This document shows, piece after piece, positions 1-5,236 of a stretch of DNA of 5,236 nucleotides. The DNA comes from Vulcanisaeta distributa (GTDB lineage Archaea > Thermoproteota > Thermoprotei > Thermoproteales > Thermocladiaceae). The position numbers and the translations under genes were made by a program. The stretch covers positions 952-6,187 of the forward strand of contig DAXY01000107.1 in the NCBI GenBank assembly GCA_002506645.1, read 5' to 3'. The notes under the pieces were generated by a model. The model was not told the origin of the DNA and did not search any database. It saw nothing but the letters and a program-made list of their open reading frames with translations. Positions within the stretch are counted from its first letter, which is position 1. Each line of letters starts with the position of its first letter.

Positions 1-6
1 TTTGAC

Positions 7-939
7 CTACTCTATCTCAATGACCTCATTGATGTCCAGGACCTGCACGGCGCCCTCGGCATTCCTGCCCAGGTTTGCAAGGCATATTGGGCATACGGTG
101 ACCACGGTTCTCGAGAGCTTGGACAGGTTCTCAATCCTAATCTTGGCAATCTTTCTCGAGAGCTCCGGGCTAAGTGACTCCAGTGGTCCTCCGCAGCATG
201 TTGATGTCTCCCTACCGGTTATCATGGGGTCCTCGAGGTGCTTAATGCCAGCGTTATCAAGTATTGACCTGTAAACATCGTACTTATTTAGGTATCTTGC
301 GTATAGGCATGAGTCGTGAATAACCACGTCACTGCTTATCCTGGGCTTAACCTTAACGCCCTTGATTAGGTCCAGGTAATTCACGACATCGAAGTCCAGC
401 TTGAAGTAGTTGGGCGCCACGTTCGTTAATACATTGTGGGTGTGTGGGTCGATGGTTATGACCCTCCTCACGCCGTACTTCCTGAAGGTCTTTAGGACCG
501 TGTTCTCGAAGTACTCCAGGAACGCGTCCTCAGCCCCAATCTCATGAAGTAATGCGCCGCTGTATGGCTCGTCCTCGTAAAGGAAGCCGAAGTTTATACC
601 GGCCCGCGTGAGTGCCCTGGCTATGTTCCTCAGTATCCCATTGGCCCTATCAATATCGGCCCTGTTGGGCTTTATCACGAGGCTAGCGAACCTGGACAGC
701 GCGCTTATCAACCCACTTAATGCCGTCCCCCTGACCTTCTCTATCCAGGGGACTAATTGATTGATCATTGGGGCCATTTGGTATAGGCAGGAAGTGTAGA
801 TTATGGTGTCCCCACCCCTGGGTATGTTTAGGCCCTTGGCCCACTCGGTGCAGTAGGCCTTGTCCATCGGTATTGGTAACCCATTGTGGTTAAGGTTTGC
901 CCTCATCCCGTCAACAAGCGACTTAACCCAACTCTCCAA
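7..939 (-). CDS. HdrB-like cysteine-rich (CCG) domain Fe-S oxidoreductase, first CCG domain degenerate
   Basis: This 310-residue protein has the duplicated cysteine-rich domain layout of heterodisulfide reductase subunit B and of the GlcF/LutA-type Fe-S subunits. The C-terminal domain is intact: C211 (HDSCLY), the CCGGP motif at C248-C249, and CPIC at C283/C286 give the five cysteines known in HdrB to hold a non-cubane [4Fe-4S] cluster. The N-terminal copy keeps the fold pattern and C51 (YTSCLYQ), but its CCG has become YSG (126-128) and its CxxC has become DPHT (164-167), so it probably binds no such cluster. There is no ferredoxin-type CxxCxxCxxxCP motif, signal peptide or membrane helix, so it is probably a soluble cytoplasmic electron-transfer subunit needing partners. 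The start is TTG: an in-frame TGA lies three codons upstream, and GGTGA sits six bases before the TTG. The substrate cannot be told; the redox partner may lie beyond the left edge. The family call is firm, the role inferred. Confidence 0.88.
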   Translation of the reverse strand: MESWVKSLVDGMRANLNHNGLPIPMDKAYCTEWAKGLNIPRGGDTIIYTSCLYQMAPMINQLVPWIEKVRGTALSGLISALSRFASLVIKPNRADIDRANGILRNIARALTRAGINFGFLYEDEPYSGALLHEIGAEDAFLEYFENTVLKTFRKYGVRRVITIDPHTHNVLTNVAPNYFKLDFDVVNYLDLIKGVKVKPRISSDVVIHDSCLYARYLNKYDVYRSILDNAGIKHLEDPMITGRETSTCCGGPLESLSPELSRKIAKIRIENLSKLSRTVVTVCPICLANLGRNAEGAVQVLDINEVIEIE

Positions 940-945
940 GTGGAT

Positions 946-950
946 TCACC
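946..950 (-). promoter_or_regulatory. Shine-Dalgarno site for the CCG-domain gene
   Basis: The minus strand reads GGTGA, followed by six bases and then the TTG codon at 937-939. This decides the start: no other start codon is available between the upstream in-frame TGA and this TTG, and the next in-frame ATG (codon 12) lacks such a site. It is the only clear Shine-Dalgarno site found ahead of a gene in this window, and it implies a transcript with a real 5' leader. Confidence 0.6.
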
Positions 951-970
951 AATCCCCATCACGTTGCCTC

Positions 971-999
971 ATATTTAAACATTGTTTATTATTTATACA
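971..999 (-). promoter_or_regulatory. Candidate promoter (two TATA-like elements) for the CCG-domain gene
   Basis: In the 69-base gap between the two minus-strand genes, the minus strand carries TGTATAAATAA (989-999) and GTTTAAATAT (971-980). With the usual archaeal spacing of about 25 bases, the first would start RNA near 968 and leave a leader of roughly 29 bases that includes the GGTGA site. The second would start near 950, at the edge of that site. The first fits better with the ribosome binding site. No T-rich terminator is visible in the gap on this strand, so read-through from the upstream gene is also possible. Confidence 0.5.
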
Positions 1000-1008
1000 A
1001 TTCAATGC

Positions 1009-1671
1009 TTATACAGCCCTGCCGCCCTTAATGTAGAATGTTACCCTGGACTTGTTGATTATTGCGTCGAGACTGCAATCGCACTTAAGGAGCACCTTCG
1101 CCAGGCCTAGTAGGTAGCCCCTCGTGAAGGGTAGCCCGGCGTCTAGGTCGAAGGGCTCCAGCAGTGATACGTTGACCACGTACCCGCCCTTTTCAGAGTT
1201 CATGTTTATGTTCTCGACACTCCTCGTCAGGTTCATGACCACTAGCATGTTTATTGCGGTCTCGAGGACCTTACCAATGGCTACGTTAGACGGTATCTCA
1301 TACTTAGTCCTGAGCATCGTGCTCGCCATGGATAGGCCCATCTCATAGCCGAGCTTCGTGAGGAAGGATTGAACCTCGCCGCCGCCCTGGACCATATGCA
1401 TTAATATGCTCTTAAGTATCTCCTTATCAAAGCCCACCAACTCCATTGGTGCTTCATGGCTAGCCCAAATATCGTGGACACCGTCAATGCTCCTCAACTT
1501 ATTGAGCGCGCTTATTGGCAGTGAATCGCTTAGTCTCATGGCTATGACCCTCTCGGCCTCCGAGGGTATGGACACGAAGACCCACTCAATGCTTGCGTAG
1601 TCCTTAATGACGCCGGTTATCTCATGAAGCATCCCGCGCCTATTGGCTGCCTTAATCACGAGTAATGTCAT
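1009..1671 (-). CDS. ACT domain protein with C-terminal V4R-like domain, putative small-molecule sensor
   Basis: This 220-residue soluble protein has two parts. Residues 1-70 look like an ACT domain: a first strand (TLLVIKAAN), a turn and helix starting at RRGMLHEITGVI, a second strand (EWVFVSIP), and a second helix ending in SIDGVHDIW. ACT domains usually bind amino acids or other small ligands. Residues about 85-216 resemble the V4R (4-vinyl reductase/hydrocarbon-binding) fold, with paired small-residue helices around GYEMGLSMA (108-116), the F-x-x-G-[YF]-x-x-G-L-type helix at FTRGYLLGLAKVL (182-194) and a closing strand VTFYI. The cysteines often found near the end of V4R domains are not in their usual places; the only pair is C197/C199. 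No DNA-binding helix-turn-helix is evident, so any regulatory action would need a partner. The ATG start lies about 29 bases after a TATA-like element and has no Shine-Dalgarno site. It is divergent from aIF2-beta. The ACT call is fairly sure, V4R less so; the ligand is unknown. Confidence 0.75.
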   Translation of the reverse strand: MTLLVIKAANRRGMLHEITGVIKDYASIEWVFVSIPSEAERVIAMRLSDSLPISALNKLRSIDGVHDIWASHEAPMELVGFDKEILKSILMHMVQGGGEVQSFLTKLGYEMGLSMASTMLRTKYEIPSNVAIGKVLETAINMLVVMNLTRSVENINMNSEKGGYVVNVSLLEPFDLDAGLPFTRGYLLGLAKVLLKCDCSLDAIINKSRVTFYIKGGRAV

Positions 1672-1694
1672 TGAGTGACTATTAAACGCAGAAA

Positions 1695-1705
1695 GCTCTT
1701 AAACC
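1695..1705 (-). promoter_or_regulatory. TATA-like element for the ACT/V4R gene
   Basis: The minus strand reads GGTTTAAGAGC, with its centre about 29 bases ahead of the ATG at 1669-1671. That spacing would place the RNA start within a few bases of the ATG, giving a leaderless or nearly leaderless transcript. This agrees with the lack of a Shine-Dalgarno motif in the bases just before the ATG. Confidence 0.45.
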
Positions 1706-1758
1706 AGACTCATCGTGGCCTAAATAGGTTATTGACTACGTGGGTATGAGGGCAATAA

Positions 1759-1767
1759 CTTAAAAGG
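1759..1767 (+). promoter_or_regulatory. TATA-like element for aIF2-beta
   Basis: CTTAAAAGG is centred about 28 bases ahead of the ATG at 1791. Purine-rich bases (GGCAATAA) precede it where a TFB-recognition element would lie. The expected RNA start is within a few bases of the ATG, which has no Shine-Dalgarno site, so the mRNA is probably leaderless. The element faces away from that of the ACT/V4R gene about 63 bases to the left. Confidence 0.5.
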
Positions 1768-1790
1768 GTAATTAACCCACCCAATGCGGT

Positions 1791-2216
1791 ATGCCTAATG
1801 GCATTAATTATGATGAGCTTTACATGAAGTTATTGGATAGGGCGTACACGTTAATAACGCCGAGGATTCAGAGGAGGCAGGAGATACCCAAGCTAAGCAT
1901 TTTGGTGCAGCCGAAGAAGACAATAATTCAGAGGTTTAGGGATGTTGCCCAAAGGCTTAATAGGGACCCAACGCACATGGCCAGGTTCTTCCTAAAGGAA
2001 TTGGCGCTACCGGGTAGTATTGAGGGTAATAACTTCGTTCTCTATGCCGAGAGGAGCCCGAGGACCATAGAGGCGGTTTACGAGAGGTACATTAAGTTCT
2101 ACGTGGAGTGCCCAGTGTGCCACTCAATAGATACGTACCTTGAGAGGGAGGGTAGGATATACGTGCTCGTGTGCACAGCCTGCGGTGCGCGAACGCCGAG
2201 GAGGGGCATCGGCTGA
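1791..2216 (+). CDS. eif2b: Translation initiation factor aIF2 subunit beta
   Basis: This is the beta subunit of the archaeal aIF2 heterotrimer, which with GTP brings initiator Met-tRNA to the small ribosomal subunit. At 141 residues it is the usual length for the archaeal protein. Domains in order: an N-terminal helix [16 protein letters not shown] (7-22) that in known structures docks on the gamma subunit; a short linker; a central alpha-beta domain (about 35-100) with the family blocks [23 protein letters not shown] and [11 protein letters not shown]; and a C-terminal zinc ribbon with CPVC (107/110) and CTAC (128/131), ending in the typical CGARTPRR. All four zinc ligands are present. The ATG start gives the expected N terminus and sits about 28 bases after a TATA-like element, without a Shine-Dalgarno site. 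It seems to be transcribed alone; a pyrimidine-rich tract follows the TGA stop. Nothing looks damaged. Confidence 0.96.
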   Translation: MPNGINYDELYMKLLDRAYTLITPRIQRRQEIPKLSILVQPKKTIIQRFRDVAQRLNRDPTHMARFFLKELALPGSIEGNNFVLYAERSPRTIEAVYERYIKFYVECPVCHSIDTYLEREGRIYVLVCTACGARTPRRGIG

Positions 2217-2230
2217 TCTTTCAATTTCTT
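2217..2230 (+). terminator. Possible T-rich terminator after aIF2-beta
   Basis: The bases right after the stop codon are pyrimidine-rich with three short T runs (TCTTTCAATTTCTT) and no clear hairpin. Crenarchaeal transcripts commonly end in such T-rich tracts. The signal is weak and composition alone could produce it. Confidence 0.3.
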
Positions 2231-2274
2231 GGTTAAAGTACGTGAAGCCAGTAATTTGTGTTAATGAGGAAGGG

Positions 2275-2284
2275 TTTTTATTTA
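2275..2284 (+). promoter_or_regulatory. TATA-like element for the radical SAM gene
   Basis: TTTTTATTTA, preceded by purine-rich GAGGAAGGG, is centred about 26 bases before the GTG at 2306. This is the best promoter match between aIF2-beta and the radical SAM gene. It lies inside the reading frame if the upstream GTG (2258) or ATG (2264) were used, which argues for the later start. A weaker alternative, GGTTAAAGTA at 2231-2240, would suit a start at 2258. Confidence 0.45.
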
Positions 2285-2305
2285 CTACAGGTAGGTAATT
2301 GGTCT

Positions 2306-3955
2306 GTGTCATTCGGTGGATACCCAATCGTTTTAACGGGCGAGATAGCTACAATGAGTGATACCCACGGATCATCGGTGGTCGGGTTCGCAAGCGCGAT
2401 ACCGGAGAACTACTTCAGGGATTGGGTCGCTAAGTGGTTCTTCAGGGTGAGGAGTGATAAGGACGGCCGCGTCCTAAGGGCTCCCTACGGCCTGGCCAAG
2501 GTCGAGGCATCATTACTCGCCCATGGCTATACGAGGAATGACGTGATTATCGCAGATCCTTATAAACTCGATAAGGTGGTTGGGCCGAACACGCGGGTGG
2601 TTGGTATATACGTAATGGACCCATTGGGGCTAAGCTTTGGTTCAGGCATACTCTATTGGATCCTAAAACTCGCCGACCTCCCATACAGGGGATTACCCTA
2701 CATAGCCAAGTCCTTCCTGCAAGTCATAAACCACCCAGCGATAAGGAGACATAGGGATCACCTAAAGATCGTGGTTGGTGGCCCAGCTGGTTGGCAAATA
2801 GTCGATACCGGCAGGCAGGGCGAGTTGGGCATCGACGTAGTCTATGAGGGCGAGTTTGAGGAGGACGGTCCCCAACTCTTTGACAAGATAATGAAGGGCG
2901 AGCCGGTCCCAAGCAGGGTCGTTGCCCATAGGCCCGCGCCCATTGACGTTGTCCCAACAATCGTGACCCCATCAATAGGAGGCATGGTTGAGGTCACCAG
3001 GGGCTGTGGTAGGGGCTGTCAATTCTGCACACCAACGCTCAGCGGCATGATTAGGTCATTCCCATTCGAGGGCCATATTGATAGGGAGATCAGGCTAAAC
3101 ATAGAGGTTGGCGGCTTCAGGGAAATAACGCTGCACAGCGATGAATTCTTTAGGTACGGGGCCAAGGGCATTGAGCCGAACCCAGATAAGGTACTTGACC
3201 TAACGGTTAAGGCGTACAAGCTCGTTAAGTCCTATGGAGATGATTACGAGATAACCACGGACTTCACCACAGCGGCTGTCGTGAAGTACGCGCCGAGGAT
3301 GGTTAAGGAGGTCTCAGAGTATATGAATGAAGGCGGCACCTGGCACTTCATAGAGATGGGTATTGAGACTGGGTCACCTAGGTTATTGAGGATGCTAATG
3401 CTGGGTAAGGCATTGCCATATAGGCCGGAGCAGTATCCCGACATTGTTGAGGAGGCCATTGGGATACTCAATGATAATTACTGGGTGGTGGTTGGTACAA
3501 TGATACTCAACCTGCCGGGCGAGACTGATGATGACGTTATCAAGAGCCTCGAACTTCTTGATAGGTTGAAGAGGCTCAAGGTACTCACATTCCCACTACC
3601 CTTCATACCCATGGGCGCGTTGAGGAGGAGGGACTTCACGGTACTGGATAAAATGCTTGACGACCCCCTCAGGCGTGAGTTCATACTTAGGGCGTTGATA
3701 AAGTCCTTCGAGGAGGCCAAGGCATTTAGCGACTTAATTACTAGGAAGGTCGAGAACTTCATAGTTAAGAGACTAATTAAGTACATAGCCGTTGGGAGCT
3801 TCAACCTAGTGCTTAAGCGTTATAAGGAGAAGCTCGGCTCATTGGTTGATCAGTATGGGGAGTTTAGGGAGAGGGTTAAGGAGGAGGTTGGTAAGGCCGT
3901 GATATCCGTGAGACTGGATAGGGACCTTAACGAACAAGGCCGTGATAATTCATAA
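2306..3955 (+). CDS. Radical SAM protein with cobalamin-binding-like N-terminal domain, uncharacterised
   Basis: The predicted product is a cytoplasmic radical S-adenosylmethionine enzyme of 549 residues from this start. The N-terminal 215 or so residues resemble the Rossmann-like B12-binding domain of COG1032-type proteins: PNTRVVGIYVMDPLG (94-108), VVGGPAGWQ (156-164) and EGEFEEDG (181-188), the last at the usual GEGE position. The cobalamin-ligating DxHxxG motif is not seen in its normal place. The radical SAM core follows, with CxxxCxxC (C234, C238, C241) for the [4Fe-4S] cluster, GIETGS (352-357) in the SAM-binding region, and PGETDDD (404-410). A charged, helical C-terminal tail follows. 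The frame is open back to a GTG at 2258 (565 residues); I prefer the GTG at 2306 because a TATA-like element lies 26 bases before it and because, as I recall, archaeal relatives begin just before the IVLT...MSD stretch. ATG 2354 would cut off the first strand. The substrate is unknown and the neighbours do not hint at one. Confidence 0.88.
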   Translation: MSFGGYPIVLTGEIATMSDTHGSSVVGFASAIPENYFRDWVAKWFFRVRSDKDGRVLRAPYGLAKVEASLLAHGYTRNDVIIADPYKLDKVVGPNTRVVGIYVMDPLGLSFGSGILYWILKLADLPYRGLPYIAKSFLQVINHPAIRRHRDHLKIVVGGPAGWQIVDTGRQGELGIDVVYEGEFEEDGPQLFDKIMKGEPVPSRVVAHRPAPIDVVPTIVTPSIGGMVEVTRGCGRGCQFCTPTLSGMIRSFPFEGHIDREIRLNIEVGGFREITLHSDEFFRYGAKGIEPNPDKVLDLTVKAYKLVKSYGDDYEITTDFTTAAVVKYAPRMVKEVSEYMNEGGTWHFIEMGIETGSPRLLRMLMLGKALPYRPEQYPDIVEEAIGILNDNYWVVVGTMILNLPGETDDDVIKSLELLDRLKRLKVLTFPLPFIPMGALRRRDFTVLDKMLDDPLRREFILRALIKSFEEAKAFSDLITRKVENFIVKRLIKYIAVGSFNLVLKRYKEKLGSLVDQYGEFRERVKEEVGKAVISVRLDRDLNEQGRDNS

Positions 3956-3968
3956 AAGCGCTTCGGCA

Positions 3969-3983
3969 TTTTATTTTAACTTT
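3969..3983 (+). terminator. Possible T-rich terminator after the radical SAM gene
   Basis: A T-rich stretch with two runs of four T and one of three (TTTTATTTTAACTTT) begins 14 bases after the stop codon. It is preceded by the short palindrome AAGCGCTT at 3956-3963, which is too small to be a convincing hairpin. This fits the T-run type of crenarchaeal termination. Part of the tract could instead act as a TATA-like element for the next gene. Confidence 0.4.
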
Positions 3984-3997
3984 AATAGTTAGAAACC

Positions 3998-4007
3998 TTG
4001 ATATATG
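3998..4007 (+). promoter_or_regulatory. TATA-like element for the MFS-like transporter gene
   Basis: TTGATATATG is centred about 24 bases before the GTG at 4027. The predicted RNA start falls on or next to that GTG, and there is no Shine-Dalgarno site, so a leaderless GTG-initiated mRNA is likely. CTTTAATAGTT at 3980-3990 is a weaker alternative that would give a leader of about 17 bases. Confidence 0.45.
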
Positions 4008-4026
4008 GGTCTCAAGCAATTACCAT

Positions 4027-5160
4027 GTGGGTTTTGGTAATAGACCCGTCGAGGAATTGGACGCCTTAGTTGTCAGGAAGGCCTACTACGTACTTGGCAT
4101 TAGTGTGGCCGGCCTATCGTTAATAATGATCAATTGGTTAGGGCTATCATCAATAATGTTCAGCATCATGACGATAAAGAAGGTCGTACTAAGCTCCGTG
4201 TATTACGTGATCCCCATGGCCACGGCAATGATGGGCTTCGCCACAACCCAATTACCGGCGACATTCCTACTCAGTAGGGTTGGTAATAGGGTCTCGATGT
4301 TCCTAGGCCTAGTACTAAATGGGTTGTCACTCATCTTCTCGGCGACGAGCAGTTACCACACGGCATTGTTCCTCAGGTTCCTGGCAGGCATGGGGCTTGG
4401 GCTTTACCTAATGCCGTCGCTCCTGCTAATACTTGGTTGGTGGAGTATTAGGGGGTTAACGAGGTGGGTCCAGGTAACCTACCTATCCTCAATAACGATG
4501 CTCATGCTAATATCGTCTCTCGTGGTGATGGGTATAACGCAAGTCGCCACGCTATACCTAGGCATTACATCGCTGGTGCTGGCGGTGCTCGTGCTCCTCA
4601 CTATGAAGGATGCCGTGATAATTAAGAGGGTCTCCATAATGGCCGTCATGAACAACCCGGACGTGTTGATGATATCCATTGCCTTCTCAATACCCTGGGG
4701 GACATACCTAGGCATACTGCCACTAATCATGAACCTGGGCAGCCACGTGGGCGTTACGGAACTAACGGCGCCGCTGGCCCTGACACCATTACTGTATAGG
4801 TTCAGGCACTCACTGAGGGTTGAGAGGCGCAGGGCGTTGTTCTACCTAACCATGGCCCTGGGCGCCGCGGTAATGCCAATGGGGTTGGCCGGGGCTCGGG
4901 CGTTTATCCCAGCCATTGTTGGTTTCGTATTCACACTAATCCTGCTCCTAACGCTATACCTCGTGCATGACTTAGTAAGTCCAATACTGATAGCCCAATC
5001 AACGGGTTACCTATTCACGGTATCATCAATAATAGGCTCAATAATGGGCGTGGTGGTGGGATACGCGGTGCAGTACCTTGGGGTGCTTGGTTGGGTTACT
5101 ATTGGGGTTTTAATAATGACCTCATCACTCATCTACAGGGTACTAAGGATCACTCTCTAA
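4027..5160 (+). CDS. MFS-like multi-pass membrane transporter, substrate unknown
   Basis: This 377-residue protein is mostly hydrophobic helix, with about 12 likely membrane segments near residues 19-41, 56-82, 89-107, 111-138, 147-170, 171-192, 212-236, 241-258, 269-289, 293-314, 318-344 and 349-371. The layout fits a compact major facilitator superfamily carrier. The loop after helix 2 (SRVGNRVS, 83-90) is a weakened MFS motif A that keeps R84, G86 and R88 but has Ser where Asp is usual. Helix 4 has the R-x-x-x-G-x-x-x-G pattern of motif B (R117, G121, G125). The loop after helix 8 is strongly basic (RFRHSLRVERRR). The length is on the short side for MFS, and the loops are short. The start is GTG; no other in-frame start lies between it and the previous gene, and the overlapping ATG at 4025 is out of frame and soon stops. 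No signal peptide is seen. It appears to be transcribed alone. The substrate and direction of transport cannot be told. Confidence 0.78.
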   Translation: MGFGNRPVEELDALVVRKAYYVLGISVAGLSLIMINWLGLSSIMFSIMTIKKVVLSSVYYVIPMATAMMGFATTQLPATFLLSRVGNRVSMFLGLVLNGLSLIFSATSSYHTALFLRFLAGMGLGLYLMPSLLLILGWWSIRGLTRWVQVTYLSSITMLMLISSLVVMGITQVATLYLGITSLVLAVLVLLTMKDAVIIKRVSIMAVMNNPDVLMISIAFSIPWGTYLGILPLIMNLGSHVGVTELTAPLALTPLLYRFRHSLRVERRRALFYLTMALGAAVMPMGLAGARAFIPAIVGFVFTLILLLTLYLVHDLVSPILIAQSTGYLFTVSSIIGSIMGVVVGYAVQYLGVLGWVTIGVLIMTSSLIYRVLRITL

Positions 5161-5236
5161 CCTTTGGATACCTATCTAGCTTGGACAATTCCCTAATGGC
5201 ATCCAAGTCGCCCAACAAATCCCTAACGGATATGAC
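5150..5236 (-). CDS. 3' end of an unidentified minus-strand gene (partial)
   Basis: Reading the minus strand from the right edge gives 28 open codons, then TGA at 5150-5152. The peptide ends in DLDAIRELSKLDRYPKVRE, a charged amphipathic helix with codon use (AGG, TTG, GAT) like the other genes here. The 5' part lies outside the window, so the product cannot be named. Its last 11 bases overlap the end of the transporter gene, tail to tail. The plus strand also has a short open frame here, but its Ser/Asn/Lys-rich reading looks less protein-like. The stretch is too short to be sure. Confidence 0.5.
   Translation of the reverse strand, partial: VISVRDLLGDLDAIRELSKLDRYPKVRE

Noticed and set aside
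111..164. CTCGAGAGCT occurring twice, 44 bases apart
   Set aside because: Both copies encode a Leu-Ser-Arg run in the CCG-domain protein with the same codons; no further flanking similarity suggests a functional repeat.
2..274. Plus-strand open frame of 90 codons over the end of the CCG-domain gene
   Set aside because: It lies opposite the conserved second cysteine-rich domain of the minus-strand gene and its own translation is Ser/Leu-rich with no recognisable motif.
1672..1790. C/D box small RNA or tRNA in the intergenic regions
   Set aside because: Boxes resembling RTGATGA and CTGA were looked for by eye in each gap; no properly spaced pair was found, and no tRNA-like arms or T-loop motif were seen.
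2124..2327. Minus-strand open frame of 67 codons across the aIF2-beta/radical SAM gap
   Set aside because: It overlaps the zinc ribbon of aIF2-beta, and its product has low-complexity, non-conserved character; no promoter was seen for it.
2360..2377. Asp-Thr-His (D35-T36-H37 of the long frame) as a cobalamin-binding DxHxxG motif
   Set aside because: The Gly does not fall at the right place and the motif sits too near the first strand; by recollection of the family this position is not a conserved DxH.
2724..2975. Minus-strand Arg/Pro-rich open frame of 83 codons inside the radical SAM gene
   Set aside because: The composition is that expected from the antisense of a biased coding frame, and the plus strand here carries conserved motifs.
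3956..3963. AAGCGCTT palindrome as a hairpin terminator or operator
   Set aside because: An eight-base perfect palindrome has no loop and would form too short a stem; it is likely chance, and the T-rich tract after it is the better signal.

Overview
The window reads as chromosome of a hyperthermophilic crenarchaeon (Thermoproteota), probably of the Thermoproteales, perhaps near Vulcanisaeta or Caldivirga. The domain assignment rests on a clear archaeal translation initiation factor aIF2-beta, frequent AGG (Arg) and ATA (Ile) codons, use of GTG and TTG starts, and TATA boxes about 24-30 bases ahead of start codons that mostly lack a Shine-Dalgarno site. The genus-level guess is inference only. 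No mobile element, CRISPR array, tRNA or rRNA was seen.

Layout. On the minus strand, 7-939 encodes an HdrB-like cysteine-rich (CCG-domain) Fe-S oxidoreductase whose first CCG domain has lost almost all its cluster ligands. Upstream of it on the same strand, 1009-1671 encodes a protein with an N-terminal ACT domain and a C-terminal V4R-like domain. A 119-base divergent promoter region (1672-1790) separates this from aIF2-beta (1791-2216, plus strand). Next on the plus strand are a large uncharacterised radical SAM protein with a cobalamin-binding-like N-terminal domain (about 2306-3955) and a 12-helix MFS-like membrane transporter (4027-5160). The right edge holds the last 28 codons of a minus-strand gene (5150-5236), which overlaps the end of the transporter gene tail to tail.

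How the genes relate. There is little sign of one operon. Each plus-strand gene has its own TATA-like element at the distance expected for a leaderless transcript, and T-rich tracts follow aIF2-beta and the radical SAM gene. The two minus-strand genes might be co-transcribed, but the downstream one has its own TATA candidates and a Shine-Dalgarno site. The window looks like ordinary, densely packed core chromosome. The points most worth a second look are the half-degenerate CCG protein, the ACT-V4R fusion, the uncharacterised radical SAM enzyme with its uncertain start, and the overlapping ATG/GTG codons at the transporter start. I found no convincing evidence of a new multi-gene system.
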